Source of the DNA: JBBRZM01 sp963813635
GTDB taxonomy: Bacteria; Actinomycetota; Acidimicrobiia; IMCC26256; JBBRZM01
Reading direction: 5' to 3'
NCBI GenBank assembly: GCA_963813635.1
Contig: CAWEZO010000007.1
Span: forward strand, 620,001-684,000
Length of the DNA: 64,000 nt
Position numbers and translations under genes: made by a program. This document shows positions 38,114-48,760 of the stretch, piece by piece. Each line of letters starts with the position of its first letter. Positions within the stretch are counted from its first letter, which is position 1. Below the pieces are notes generated by a model that did no database searches, had not been told where the DNA came from, and was given only the letters and a program-made list of their open reading frames with translations.

Positions 38114-38710
38114 TTACTCGTCGGGGTCGAGGACCCGCACCCGGATCCCTCGATCACCGGAGAACTCCGTCGACGGCGGTCGGCGGTGTTCGCTGTGTCC
38201 GAAGTGCTCGATGACCTGCGGACGCCGTGGGCTGTCGATCAACTGCTTCGACTCTCCGTCGTAGCTGACACCCATGTACTCGACTCCGAACATCGTGTAG
38301 CCGATGTGGTGGCGATACGGCTGGCGAACCACGGTCTCGGGGAGCGGAGCCAGCTTGTACGTCTGGCAGGTGTCGACTGCCACCGGCTTGAGGTCGATGT
38401 TCTCGTTGAGCGTGACCGGCTTCAGGTCGACGTTCTCGTTGACCGTCAGGGGCTTGTCCGTCCCTCCGACGTTGACGTTCTCCGTGAGCGTGACGGGCTT
38501 GAGCTCCATGCTCTGGGCGAGAGGCTTGTCGGTCCCTCCGACGTTGACGTTCTCGGTGAGCGTGAAGGGTTTGAGCTCGATCGTCTCGGTCAGGGCGACC
38601 GGATGGTCCTTGTCTCCGCCCTGGATCGTCACGTTGCTCGACACGGATGCGCTGCTGCCGCCTCCGCCTCCACCCGTGAACGCGCCGATGATGTCGTCAA
38701 TTCCGAACAT
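38114..38710 (-). CDS. Repeat-containing protein of PKS operon
   Basis: 198 residues. The start MFGIDDIIGAFTGGGGGG is followed by short tandem repeats built on (E/D)LKPxTLTENVNVGGTDKPL and the shortened TLNENIDLKPV, each about 12-24 residues with alternating hydrophobics, suggesting a beta-solenoid-like rod. The C-terminus is non-repetitive (QPYRHHIGYTMFGVEYMGVS). No recognised family or signal peptide. It sits between the PPTase gene and the Ig-like protein. Confidence 0.6.
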   Translation of the reverse strand: MFGIDDIIGAFTGGGGGGSSASVSSNVTIQGGDKDHPVALTETIELKPFTLTENVNVGGTDKPLAQSMELKPVTLTENVNVGGTDKPLTVNENVDLKPVTLNENIDLKPVAVDTCQTYKLAPLPETVVRQPYRHHIGYTMFGVEYMGVSYDGESKQLIDSPRRPQVIEHFGHSEHRRPPSTEFSGDRGIRVRVLDPDE

Positions 38711-38785
38711 GGCAACGCGCTTTCGGCCGTGGGGACGGGGTTACGCGAACGGTAACAGACATGCTTTGCCCGCTCAACGCTTTGC

Positions 38786-39373
38786 TCATGAGGCGATGCA
38801 TTCTTCCAGGGGCGAACGCATGTGAACTTCGACGTTCCACCCGTCGCCCGGCGCGGCAACCGCCGCGACGTATTGCTGCGGAGCGGCGAGACGGCGGACC
38901 GTGACGTGAGGTGGCCACGCCGGGGCGTAGAAGCAATTCGTCGCCTTGCTCGCCGCTTCGAGGCTGACGAACTCCTCCAGGGACGCGACGCCGATCTCGG
39001 CCAGGGCGCCGAGGTCGAGCCGATCGGGAATCTTCTCGATGTCGATGCCGACCCGGAGGTCGCGCGCGATCGCCAACGCGATCCAATCGCCGCTGTGCGA
39101 CCAGCTCACGGTGACGTCGCTGTCGGCGATCCACCGGCGATCGTCACCCACGAGCGGGACGTCGGCGGCGGGTATGCCGAGCCGTCGACCGATCTCCGTC
39201 CGTGCCGCCACTCGTGCGGAGACGGCACGGTCGCGGTCGCGCGGCAGCCCCAGGCGCGAGATCTTCTCCGTGTCGTCGGGACCGACCACTGTGATGAATG
39301 CCGGCGCGTCCGCGGCGCCGCGTACGACGGGCAGCAGCCACGCATCGATTCTGGTCGAGGTCATCGCCGTCAT
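38786..39373 (-). CDS. 4'-phosphopantetheinyl transferase (Sfp-type)
   Basis: 195 residues. Signature 1: DLRVGIDIEKIPDRLDLGAL (Mg-binding D and E). Signature 2: FVSLEAASKATNCFY, the WxxKEAxxKA-like helix with the Lys. VSWSHSGDWIALAIA is the upstream CoA-binding His block. It transfers the phosphopantetheine arm from CoA to carrier proteins, here presumably the ACP of the adjoining polyketide synthase. Its ATG overlaps the methyltransferase stop (ATGA). Confidence 0.85.
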   Translation of the reverse strand: MTAMTSTRIDAWLLPVVRGAADAPAFITVVGPDDTEKISRLGLPRDRDRAVSARVAARTEIGRRLGIPAADVPLVGDDRRWIADSDVTVSWSHSGDWIALAIARDLRVGIDIEKIPDRLDLGALAEIGVASLEEFVSLEAASKATNCFYAPAWPPHVTVRRLAAPQQYVAAVAAPGDGWNVEVHMRSPLEECIAS

Positions 39374-42300
39374 GATCGCAAGCGCGATCGAACGATGCGG
39401 TACTCCCAGGCACCGGACGCCATCTGCTCGTAGACGGGCGAGCCCGGTATCGGCGAGGAAGTTGTCGATGGTCGCGTCGCGGGCTCCGAACGCCTCAGTG
39501 CGGTTCTCCGCGACTTCGTCGCACGACGCGAGCACGTTGGCGGTGATCGCGCGGTCGACGACTGTGGTGAACCCGAGCGCACCGAGGATCGCCTGCACTT
39601 CCATCCAGCGTTGGCCGGCCAACACGTCGGTGTGCAGGAACCACCCACCCGGTCGGAGGACCCTGCTTGACTTCGCCGAGGAACGCGCGCATGTCGGGGT
39701 AGGTGTGCGATGACTCGAGGTTCGTGACCACGTCGAACGACTCGTCGTCGAAGGGAAGGTTCTCGGCGTCGCCCACCTCGAATCGCAGGGCGGCCGCACG
39801 ATGCGCGTTGCGGCAGAACGCAATGGCTTCTGGTGAGAGGTCGACACCGGCCGCCTCGGCACCGAATTGCTCGGCGAGGAGCGACGCGGTGCCGCCCCGG
39901 CCGCAACCGACATCGAGTGTGACCTTCCCTTCGAGCTCCGTGGCACCCACGAGCTCGAGGGCGAGGCGGATCGAGTTGCGGTTGGGTACGTCGTCGGGCA
40001 CCTCGAACGTGGCTTCGTCGCCGTAGCCCTGGCTGACGTAGCCGTAGTTCAGGAAGAACGACGCCTCGCCCATGCCGGTTGCCGCGAGCCGTCGGCTGAC
40101 GTCGTCGTAGAACTCCCGATAGCTGGCCTTGGCTAGGTCGCCCGGACCCTCGATCGGCCCAGTGGCCACAGCAACCGATTCGGCGGTCACGCCCGGGCCG
40201 GGATGCGAGTCCGCGGCGTCGACAACGCCGCCGGTGAGCTCGGCCTGCTCGATCAACTCCGCCAACTCCCTGATGGTCGGCGCCTTGAACAGCTGGAGCA
40301 CCGGCATCTCGATCTGGAAGCGGTCGCGGATCTCCGACGCCACCTGCACTGCGAGAAGGGAGTGTCCGCCGAGGTCGAAGAAGCGATCGTGGACGCCGAC
40401 CTTGTCGAGCCCGAGCTGCGAGGCCCAGATCTCGGCGAGCGTGCTCTCCGTCTCTGATGCCGGTTCGACGAACGGCGAGGCGAGGTTCGGCCGGGGATGG
40501 CGCTGACCACCCGCAGCGGGCTTGGCGACCTCGGACCGCCGGACCCAGGATTCGAGACGCGCGTCGAGGTCACCGACCGCGATGACCATGTGAGATCCGA
40601 CGGGCGCGCGCAGCAGGCGGAGGAACGCCTCCTGGCCCTCTTCCGGCCGGATCGCGGTGGGCATCCCGGCCATCTGGGCCTCGGCGGCGTTGTCCCATGC
40701 GTCCCAGCCGATGCTGAGCCACGTGGGGCCGCCTCGCGTCGCGATGCTGTCGAGGACGGCGTTCGCGCCCGCGTAGGCCGAGAGGCCGAGCCCGCCCAGC
40801 ACCGACGAGATCGACGAGTGCAGCACCCATCGGGAGGGCTCTCGCCCGCGCAGCGCCTCGATCAGGAGCTCCAAACCGTGCAGCTTGGGTGAGATCTGGT
40901 TGGCGATCACCGACCGCCCCGTCTCGGCGACCGGGCCGAACGCGGCCGGGCTCGACGTTCGCGGCGCCGTGGATCACCACGTCGACCGCGCCGAAGCGCT
41001 CGCACGCCGCGTCGACGGCCGCGCGGACCTGCGCCTCGTCGCGCAGGTCGGCCGTGAGCACGAGCACGTCGTCGCGGACGGATCGCATCTCGGCCAGCCG
41101 TCGAAGGATCTCCCGCTCGTGTTCGTCGAAGCTTGGGTCCTCGGACCGCTCGAGCCACTGCTCCGGGTCCGGGAACGACGAGCGGCCGACCAACACCAGG
41201 CGGGCGTCGACCGGACTCGAAGAGCGATTCGCCGAGCGTGATGCCCATGTAACCGAGACCACCCGTCACCAGCACGACCGGTTGCTCGGGGAGCCAATGC
41301 GACTCATCGGTCTCGGCAATCGGCGATGGTCGATAGGCGCGGACGAATCGTTCGCCGTTCCGAAGCGCGACATCGGGTTCGGGAGCGGTCGTGGTGAGCT
41401 CGGCGAGCAGGAGATCCGGAACCGTCGAATGCGTCGTCGACGTCGACGTGGGTGAGGCGGAAACCGGGATGCTCTTGAGGGAGGACCCGGGCTGCCCCGA
41501 CGCTGAACGCGCGTGCCGGGTCGACGACATCCTCGGGAAGCAATCGATCGGTGCCCCGCGCCGCGAGCACGATCGGCAGCGGTCGCACCGTGGTGCGGGG
41601 GCCGAGCGCATGACCGAGCTGCAGCGCACCGAGGAACAGCGCGTAGCCGCCGGTGTCGAGGCCGGTCGAGTCGGGCGCTTCCGCGGCCCAACAGTCGACG
41701 ACTCCGGCCAGCCGTCCGCTGGCGCAGACCTCGGCCGCCATCCGTTCGTAGGAGTCGGGGTCGTCGGGGTCCACGACGAACTCGTCGTCGGCGTTGCGCT
41801 CCGAGCGCAGGCCGCGGCGGACGACGTAGGGACGGGCTCCCGCTTCCTGCAGGCGGTCGGCGACCGCGGCGCCGAGCCCTGCGCCTTCGTCCATCACGAG
41901 CACGGGTGCGTCCGCGAGTGGACGGTGTGGCTCGGCGGCCGGGTCAGCCACGCGCCACTCCGGGACGTAGAACCAGTCGGAGACGTCGCGCGGTTCGGGG
42001 GGAGTGCTGTCGGCGGTTCGCACCGGCGCGCCGATCCAGTAGCTCTCGCGTTCGAACGGGTAGGTCGGGCAGGCTGACCCGCCGGCGCCGCTCCAGCTCG
42101 TGGAAGCCCTCCCAGTTCACGGCACACCGAGCTCCCACATGCGGCCCAGCGATCGGAGCATCAGGTCGAGCCCGGTCTCGTGCTCCGTCGGGGGTCGGCA
42201 GTGTCGCGACGCGTATGCCACGTCCGGTCGATCGTCCTCGCGGTCTGGCCGGCGAACGTGGCCAGCGTCCGTCCCGGCCCGACCTCCACGAGGAGGAGGT

Positions 42301-45300
42301 CGTCCTTGCCGAGCATCGAGGGCTCTTCGGCGAGCGCGCGGAGGCCGTCTTCGAACCGGACCGTCGACCGGAGCTGCGCGCTCCAGTACTCGGGTCGCGC
42401 CGACTCCGCAGCCGGCCCACGCGCCGGTCTGCGTCGCGACGTACGGCACCAGTGGCTCGGACAGGCTGACGGTCCCCACGATCCGCTCGAACTCCTCGAG
42501 GATCGGATCCATCATCGACGAGTGGAACGCGTGTGAGGTGTGAAGTAGGCGCGCGGCGATGGAACGTGACTCGAGCTCGCGCTGCCACGTCCGTCGATCG
42601 CCTGTGTCGGCCCCGACAACACGGTGAAGCCCGGAGCGTTCACTGCGGCCAGGGCCACCCGGTCGTCGAGGAGATCGGCGACCGTCTCGGATGGCGCCAT
42701 GACCGACAACATGCTGCCCGGGGGGAGGGCGGAGATGAGCCGTCCTCGCTCGGCGAGGAGACGCAACGCGTCGTCGAGGGCCACGACTCCCGAGAGCGTC
42801 GCCGCCACGAACTCGCCGACGCTGTGGCCGATCATCGCGGTCGGCTGAATACCCCAGGATCGCCAGAGCTGCGTGAGCGCGTACTCGACGACGAACAGCG
42901 CCGGCTGCGCGAGGGCGGTGTCGCGCAACTCGGCGTCCGCCGCCTCGCGGCGATCGCCGGCGGGAAACAGCACGTCGCGCAGGTCGAGGCCGAGGTCGGG
43001 TCGGAGGATCTCGCAGCAGTCGTCGATGGTGTCGCGGACGACGGCTTCGGTCGCGTAGAGCGCGGCGGCCATGCCCGGGTACTGGGAGCCCTGGCCCGGG
43101 AACATGAACACGACCTTGGGCGCTTCGCCGACCTCCGTCGCCGGGAGCGCTCCGCGCTCGCCGAGGATGGCGACCACGCGACCGCGATCGTTACGGTCGA
43201 CGGCGACGGTGCGTCGATACCGGAACGGACGCCGCCCGACGTGCAGCGTGAACGCCGACGTCGGCAAGATCCTGCTCCGGGTGTCGCGTCGAGGTGCTCG
43301 CCGAGTCGTTCGCGTCGCCGTGTCGAGCGCCGCTTCGCTCTTGGCCGAGAGCGTGAGGAGGACGGAGCTGCGACCATCGGCGGTCGTCTCCTGCGGCGGG
43401 GCCTCTTCGACCACGGCGTGCGCGTTGGTCCCGCCGACACCGAACGAGCTCACCGCGGCGCGGCGCGGTGAGCCGTTGCGCGCCCACGGCTCGAGCGTGG
43501 TCGTGACGTAGAAGGGGCTCGACGCGAAGTCGATGGCGGGGTTCGGCGACTCGTAGTGCAGCGTGGGCGGGATGGCGCCGTGCTCGAGGGTGAGCACGGT
43601 CTTGATCAGCCCGGCGACGCCGGATGCGCACGACAGGTGTCCGAAGTTCGACTTGACCGAACCGATGCCGCAGAACCCGCGGCGATCGGTGTGGTCGCGG
43701 AACACCTCGGTCAGCGCGGAGAGCTCGATGGGATCGCCGAGGATGGTCCCGGTGCCGTGGGCCTCGACGTAGCCGACGGTGTCGGGCGTGATCCCCGCCG
43801 ACTCGTACGCGGCGGCGATCGCGGCCGCCTGACCGCGGATGCCGGGCGCGGTGTAGCCGACCTTGTCGCTGCCGTCGTTGTTGATCCCGACGCCGAGGAT
43901 CACCGCGCGGATGCCGTCGCCGTCGGCGAGGGCGTCGTCGAGGCGCTTCAGCACGACGAGCCCGACACCGCTGCCGACCATCGGTGCCCTGCGCTCGCGC
44001 GTCGAACGGCCGGCAGTGGCCGTCGGGCGACAGGATCGAGCCGGCGACGTAGAAGTAGCCGCCCCGCTGCGGGACCCGGACGGTCACGCCGCCGGCGAGC
44101 GCCATGTCGCAGCGACCGACCTGGAGGCTCTCGCACGCCATCGCGACCGCCACCAGCGACGTGGAGCACGTCGTCTGCACGACGACGCTCGGGCCGCGCA
44201 GGTTCAGCCGATAGGAGACCTGCGTGCAGAGATGGTCCTTGTCGTTGGTGACCATGAGCTGCATGCCGTCGATGTATCCGAGCGCTTCGGGGTTCTGGTA
44301 CAGCTGGTACAGGTAGGTGCTGAGCTCGCAACCGCCGAACACGCCGATCGGCGCCGTCGTAGGCGGCGGGGTCGTAGCCGGCGTCCTCGAGCGCCTCCCA
44401 CGCGGTCTCGAGGAACAGTCGGTGCTGCGGATCGGTCAGGGCCGCGTCGCGCGCCGAGAAGCCGAAGAAGCCGGCGTCGAACATGTCGACGTCGCCGAGC
44501 AGCGGGGCCGCGTTGACGTACCCGGGCAGGCTGGTGACGTGGTCGGGGATCGCCGGCCGACCGCATGTCCTCGCGGCTCAGCGGGGTGATCGACTCCACG
44601 CCGTCGGCGAGGTTGCGCCAGAAGTCGTCGAGGTCGTCGGCGCCGGGGAACCGACCGCGCATGCCGATGATGGCGATCGGATCGTTCGGCTCGGTCATGA
44701 CCCGGCCGACCGTTCCGAGGGTCGGATGCGCAGGGGGATCCCCAGCGACCGTCTCGGTGTCGGTGAGGATGAGGAGCTCGCCGACGTAGGTCACTCCCGG
44801 TACGAAGATGTCCGTCAGGAGGAGCGAGCAGGCCACCTGCACGTCCGTGTCCGGCGCCAGCTCGAAGTGGTCCGGCGTGATCGTGACCTCCGGTTCGAAG
44901 GCCGGGCCGATGCCGTCCTCCCGCCGCAAGTCGACGATCGCGCACCGCATTGCTGCGTCGACCGGTTCGTCGTTCGTGACGACGAACCGGACCTGGACGG
45001 AGTCGCCGAGCCCACCACCGAGCTCGATCGAGTCGGCTTGCGCGTCGCGCCGCGCGACGGATCGGAGGTAGTCCATACCGAACGCGGTGTTCGCCTCCTC
45101 GAGCCCGGTGAGCATCTCGATGTAGAGGCCGGCGAGTCGGGTGACGCTCGCCGGGATCTGCTGCCGGCTTCGTTCGAGCATCATCCGCTCGACTGCCTCG
45201 GGATCCAGTTCGCCGCTCGCGACCCGGCCCAGGACGACCCGGAGCGCGTTGGTCGGCGCCTCACGCGCCTGCTCCGCGGCTTCGATCAGGCGCGGGACCC

Positions 45301-45616
45301 AGTCCGCCCAGTCCGTCGGATCGAGCTCGAGGGGCTCGGGCGGGGGCTCCAGCGTGCCGGACGCCACCTCGTCGAAGAGTTCGTACGAGTCCCGGCTGGC
45401 GGCCTGCACAATGCCAGCGAGGAAGCGCATGCTCAGATCCGCAACCCCCTTGGCGTACTCGGGCCCGTTGATCTGCAGGAAGCTGTTCAGCCCCCGGTCC
45501 AGGGTCTTCGGATCCAGTTCGCCCGACGCGACGCGACGCAGGAGCCGGTCGTAGATCTCTCGTGTCTCTAGGGACGATGCGACCTTGCGCTCGACGTAGT
45601 CCTGGTAGCGGGACAT
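39370..45616 (-). CDS. Type I polyketide synthase: helical/Ig-like N-terminus, KS-AT-KR-ACP-methyltransferase (about a dozen frameshifts)
   Basis: Order from 45616 downward: an N-terminal helical-repeat/Ig-like region; KS from 44698 (DPIAIIGMRGRFPGADDLDD, TTCSTSLVAVAMA with the Cys, EAHGTGT and NFGHLSCASG His blocks); AT near 43120-42140 (VFMFPGQGSQYPGM, IGHSVGE); KR near 42000-40550 (LVTGGLGYMG, LHSSISSVLGGLGLSAYAGA); ACP near 40440-40250 (FFDLGGHSLLAVQ); a SAM methyltransferase (TLDVGCGRGGTASLLA, GDAENLPFDDESFDVVTNLE) ending at 39370. No DH, ER or thioesterase. The frame runs through from the Ig-like part into KS; an ATG at 44698 is an alternative start of a separate PKS. In-frame starts up to 45700 are possible. 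The expected product is a reduced, methylated acyl chain, perhaps released by another enzyme. Confidence 0.8.
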
Positions 45617-45823
45617 CAGGCCGGGTGCGTCACCGTCCGCGGATCGCGATCCGCTCCCATAGACGTCGACCGTGACGGTCACGACGACCCGCCCGGACAA
45701 GGTGTTGAAGCCATTCCTGCTCCAAATCGTCGTTCACCGTGCGAATTGAGTCGGTGCTCAACGTAACTCCGGCGCACAAACGTGCGTGACGACCTCTCGA
45801 GCATCGACCGTTCTAGGGCAGAG

Positions 45824-46336
45824 TCACACGGGGCGTCCGCCTTCGATTCCTTGGTATGCCCCCACAGCCACCGCTAGCACACGTGCGATCGCGGTACCGC
45901 GGTTGTGCCAGCGGTGACGCGTGCCGTTCTGCACCACGACGTCGCCCGGCCCGAGCGCCACTTCGGCACCGTCGTCGAGTTCGAGACCAATCGTTCCTTC
46001 GAGAACGACGTCGTAGTCCATCGTCGCCGTGCGGTGCATCCCCGGCGCTTCAGGATCTGCCCACGGCGCAAGCGCGCTACGGACAAACTCATGGAACTCG
46101 TCCCCCTCGGGTGCCAGCATCATCACGGCCAAAGCGCAACCACCCGGAGGCGGGTACACGCCCGAAATCCTTGGCTGGCTCCCGTCGTCAGGAAACCGGC
46201 CTGGGTCGTCGCGACCCCAGAGCAGGATCGTCGCCGAACCCCGATCGCCGATTAACGTCGACGGCACCCCACCATCACTGACGACAACCGCCGCACCCTC
46301 GGGAGCGTGTCCCGTCACCACGCGCCGTACCGCCAT
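45824..46336 (-). CDS. Cupin-domain protein
   Basis: About 170 residues from MAVRRVVTGHAPEGAAVVVS. The conserved cupin block HRTATMDYDVVLEGTIGLEL then VALGPGDVVVQNGTRHRWHN carries the usual His/Glu-to-His metal motifs. Related proteins act as small regulators or dioxygenase-like enzymes. It is divergent in spacing from the PKS start but on the same strand, 124 bases upstream of the 45700 start codon of the PKS. A seven-codon N-terminal extension is possible. Confidence 0.8.
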   Translation of the reverse strand: MAVRRVVTGHAPEGAAVVVSDGGVPSTLIGDRGSATILLWGRDDPGRFPDDGSQPRISGVYPPPGGCALAVMMLAPEGDEFHEFVRSALAPWADPEAPGMHRTATMDYDVVLEGTIGLELDDGAEVALGPGDVVVQNGTRHRWHNRGTAIARVLAVAVGAYQGIEGGRPV

Positions 46337-46497
46337 CGCCAGACCCTTCCGCAGCAAGTACTGACGCCGGAACGTATCTCTATTCCGCGGCTACGTCTCG
46401 TGAAGCGCAGAACTGCGTGATTGATCGGTACGCGGCGGCTCTGCACGGCTATCCATGTCGAGGGCGACGCCGATCTCTGGCGAGGGCTCTGATACTC

Positions 46498-47544
46498 CTA
46501 TGTCAATGCGGCGAGGTCCGCGAGGAGGATCGGGTGGAGGCGTCGGGCGAGGTATCGCTTGATGCAGCGCACGATTTCTCGGTGTGAGAGGCCTTTCTTC
46601 TTTGCGCCGTTGCGCGTAGGCGCGGCTGGCGGGGTCGCTGCGGAGGCGGACCATGGCGATGACCCAGAGCGCGTTGTTGGCTTGGCGGTCCCCGGACCGG
46701 TTGAGCCGGTGACGGTTGGTCTTTCCTGACGATGCTCGGATCGGGTTCACACCGCAGAGCGCGGCGAAGCCGGACTCGGTCCGCATGCGGCCCGGGTTGT
46801 CGCCCGCGGCGATGAGGAGCTTGGCGGCGACGTCGCGTGACACGCCTGTTGGGCGACGAGTTGTGGCGCGGCGAGCTGGACGAGTTCGTCGAGGTCGTGG
46901 TTGTGGGTGGTGATCTCGTCGGTGAGGTCCAGCCAGCGGCGGGCGAGGGTCCGGATCGCACGGCGGGTCACGGTGGCCGGGTCGTGGCCGCTGCCGGGCC
47001 GCCACTTCGCGGCGCGCCGGGCCCGCTTGAGCGTGGACAGTCCGCGTAGCTCGGCGCGGGTCGCGTCGGGCGCGGTGACGATGAGGTTGGTCATCTGGTT
47101 GGCGGCTTGGGTGCGGGCCTTGATCGCAGAGCGTTTGACGACGTGCAGAGTGCGGATCGATTCGACGATCCCATCACGCGACTTCGGCACTGCAGTCGCT
47201 TCACGCGAGAGGACCGCGCGTGCGGCGGCTTCGGCATCGAGCGGATCGGACTTGCCGTAATGGCGACGGTGTTGACGATTCACGCGTCCGACTTCGATCA
47301 CCGTCACTCCCGCCGCGGTGAGGAATCGGGACAGACCGACACCGTACGCACCGGTACCTTCGACGCGGACAGCCGATAGTTCGCCGAGCTGGCGGGCCCA
47401 CTCGGCGAGTTGGCGGTAACCGGCCCGGTTGGCTGAGATCTCGATGCCATCGAGTCGACGGCCGTGCTCGTCGATCGCTACCGCGGCGTGGGTCTCGGTG
47501 TGAGTGTCGACACCGACGATGACTTTGATGTTGTCGTCTGGCAT
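46498..47544 (-). CDS. IS110-family transposase (two frameshifts)
   Basis: About 348 residues. DEDD-type start: IKVIVGVDTHTETHAAVAID, GTGAYGVGLSRFLTAAGVTV, VNRQHRRHYGKSDPLDAEAA (second Asp pair). The C-terminal transposase_20 domain follows: AAKLLIAAGDNPGRMRTESG, FAALCGVNPIRASSGKTNRH, RLNRSGDRQANNALWVIAMV. Frames change near 46870 and 46610. IS110 elements lack terminal inverted repeats; ACTCCTATG occurs just outside both ends (46494-46502 and 47628-47636), compatible with a short core site. Confidence 0.88.
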
Positions 47545-47770
47545 GGTGGTGGGGCTCCTGATCCTTGTCGGGTTCGAGAGCACCACCGGCCGCGACGGCG
47601 GACAGGACAGTTAGGGCGTCACGCGAGACTCCTATGAGGTCACTCCGCCCGACCGGTCGGTGCAGTCCAGCCCCGGACCCTGGTTGACAGATCAGAGCGA
47701 AGGCACCAGAAGGGCCCGGTTGCGTTGCGGGTCAGACCAGAACGGGGCTGGACCCCACAATCATCACTAA

Positions 47771-48596
47771 CTAACTGTTGCGTTGAGTCGGAACTGGCCG
47801 TGCAAGACGGAGCTGCGGTCCCGTTTCGCGTTCAGATGAGTCGGGCGAGTTCGGTGAACGCGGCCGCGATGCGCCGATGGGACCGGGCGTCGCCCCCGAG
47901 TTCGTAGTGGCCGCGCCGAATGTTCTGCATGAACGCGTGACCGCGCATAATCACGCGTGCGGTTTGGTCGCGTTTGAGTCCGCGCATCGGACGGAGGCGG
48001 GACTTGAGCCGGCCGTGGTCTGATTCGATCTTGTTGTTCGCGTACTGCTCGGTGTTGTGGAACACAGCAGGCATGAGCTCGTCAACGACCGCCAGCAAGG
48101 TCCAGGCGCGGTCAGTCACTACCTCAGTGGGCTCGCCGTGCGCGCGAAGCGCCGTCGTGAAGAAGCGCCGCGCGGCCCGGGTGTCGCGTCGGGCTGAGAC
48201 GTAGACGTCGATGATCTGGCCGTGCTGGTCGATCGCCCGGTACACGTAGCGCCACCGGCCAGCGACCTTCACATAGGTCTCATCCACGAACCAGCGGTCC
48301 CCGACGCGTGCCGGCACGGCCGCGCCGCCTCCGCGAGCAGCGGCGTGAATCGTTGCACCCACCGGAACACGGTGACGTGATCGACCTCGATCCCCCGCTC
48401 GGCCAAGAGCTCCTCGACATCGCGATACGACAGGCCGAACCGCAGGTACCAACGCACCGCGAGGACGATGATCTCGGGAGGGAACCGGAACCCGGCGAAC
48501 GCAGAGCTCGGGATCGCGGGTACCGGACGAGCATGAGATCGCAGCATCCCACCACTGTCGCCCGCGAACGCGGGCATGGCCCAATGCAACAGAGCC
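47771..48596. mobile_element. IS6-family insertion sequence, copy 2
   Basis: About 826 bp, homologous to 21507-22334 but more diverged. The right end CAATGCAACAGAGCC is conserved. The left end is decayed (CTAACTGTTGCGTTG against GGCTCTGTTGCGTTG). Same orientation as copy 1. It lies directly beside the IS110 element. Confidence 0.82.
47832..48547 (-). CDS. IS6-family transposase, copy 2 (one frameshift)
   Basis: N-terminal HTH (FPPEIIVLAVRWYLRFGLSY) and FRWVQRFTPLLAEAARPCRH, a frame change near 48310, then GDRWFVDETYVKVAGRW, VVTDRAWTLLAVVDELMPAV, NNKIESDHGRLKSRLRPMRG (DDE residues D, D, E) and an intact C-terminus. The frame break differs in place from that in copy 1, supporting independent decay or sequencing error. 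Confidence 0.85.
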
Positions 48597-48711
48597 CCTA
48601 AACATGAGCCTCATGATGGGCCGCAGCTCAGTCCACCACCTACCAACGAGGCAACGATCCTGCACGCTCTGAAGAACGTGCAACCTTCGTGGACGGTTTC
48701 GACTCCGACCG

Positions 48712-48750
48712 GTGAGGCTGCGACGCGTGGAATCCGCGTCGCAGCCTCAC
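48712..48750 (-). terminator. Hairpin terminator of the beta-propeller gene
   Basis: Perfect 15-bp inverted repeat GTGAGGCTGCGACGC / GCGTCGCAGCCTCAC with a nine-base loop, eleven bases beyond the minus-strand stop at 48761. No T run follows, as is common in actinobacteria. Confidence 0.75.
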
Positions 48751-48760
48751 GTCGTTCGGA

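Noticed and set aside
38300..38600. Regular repeats at 38.4-38.6 kb as a CRISPR array
   Set aside because: Repeats are in frame, coding and without unique spacers; no cas genes in the window.
36533..38755. 740-codon open frame on the plus strand across the PKS accessory genes
   Set aside because: The minus strand has coupled starts and protein-like repeats; the plus-strand reading is composition-biased.
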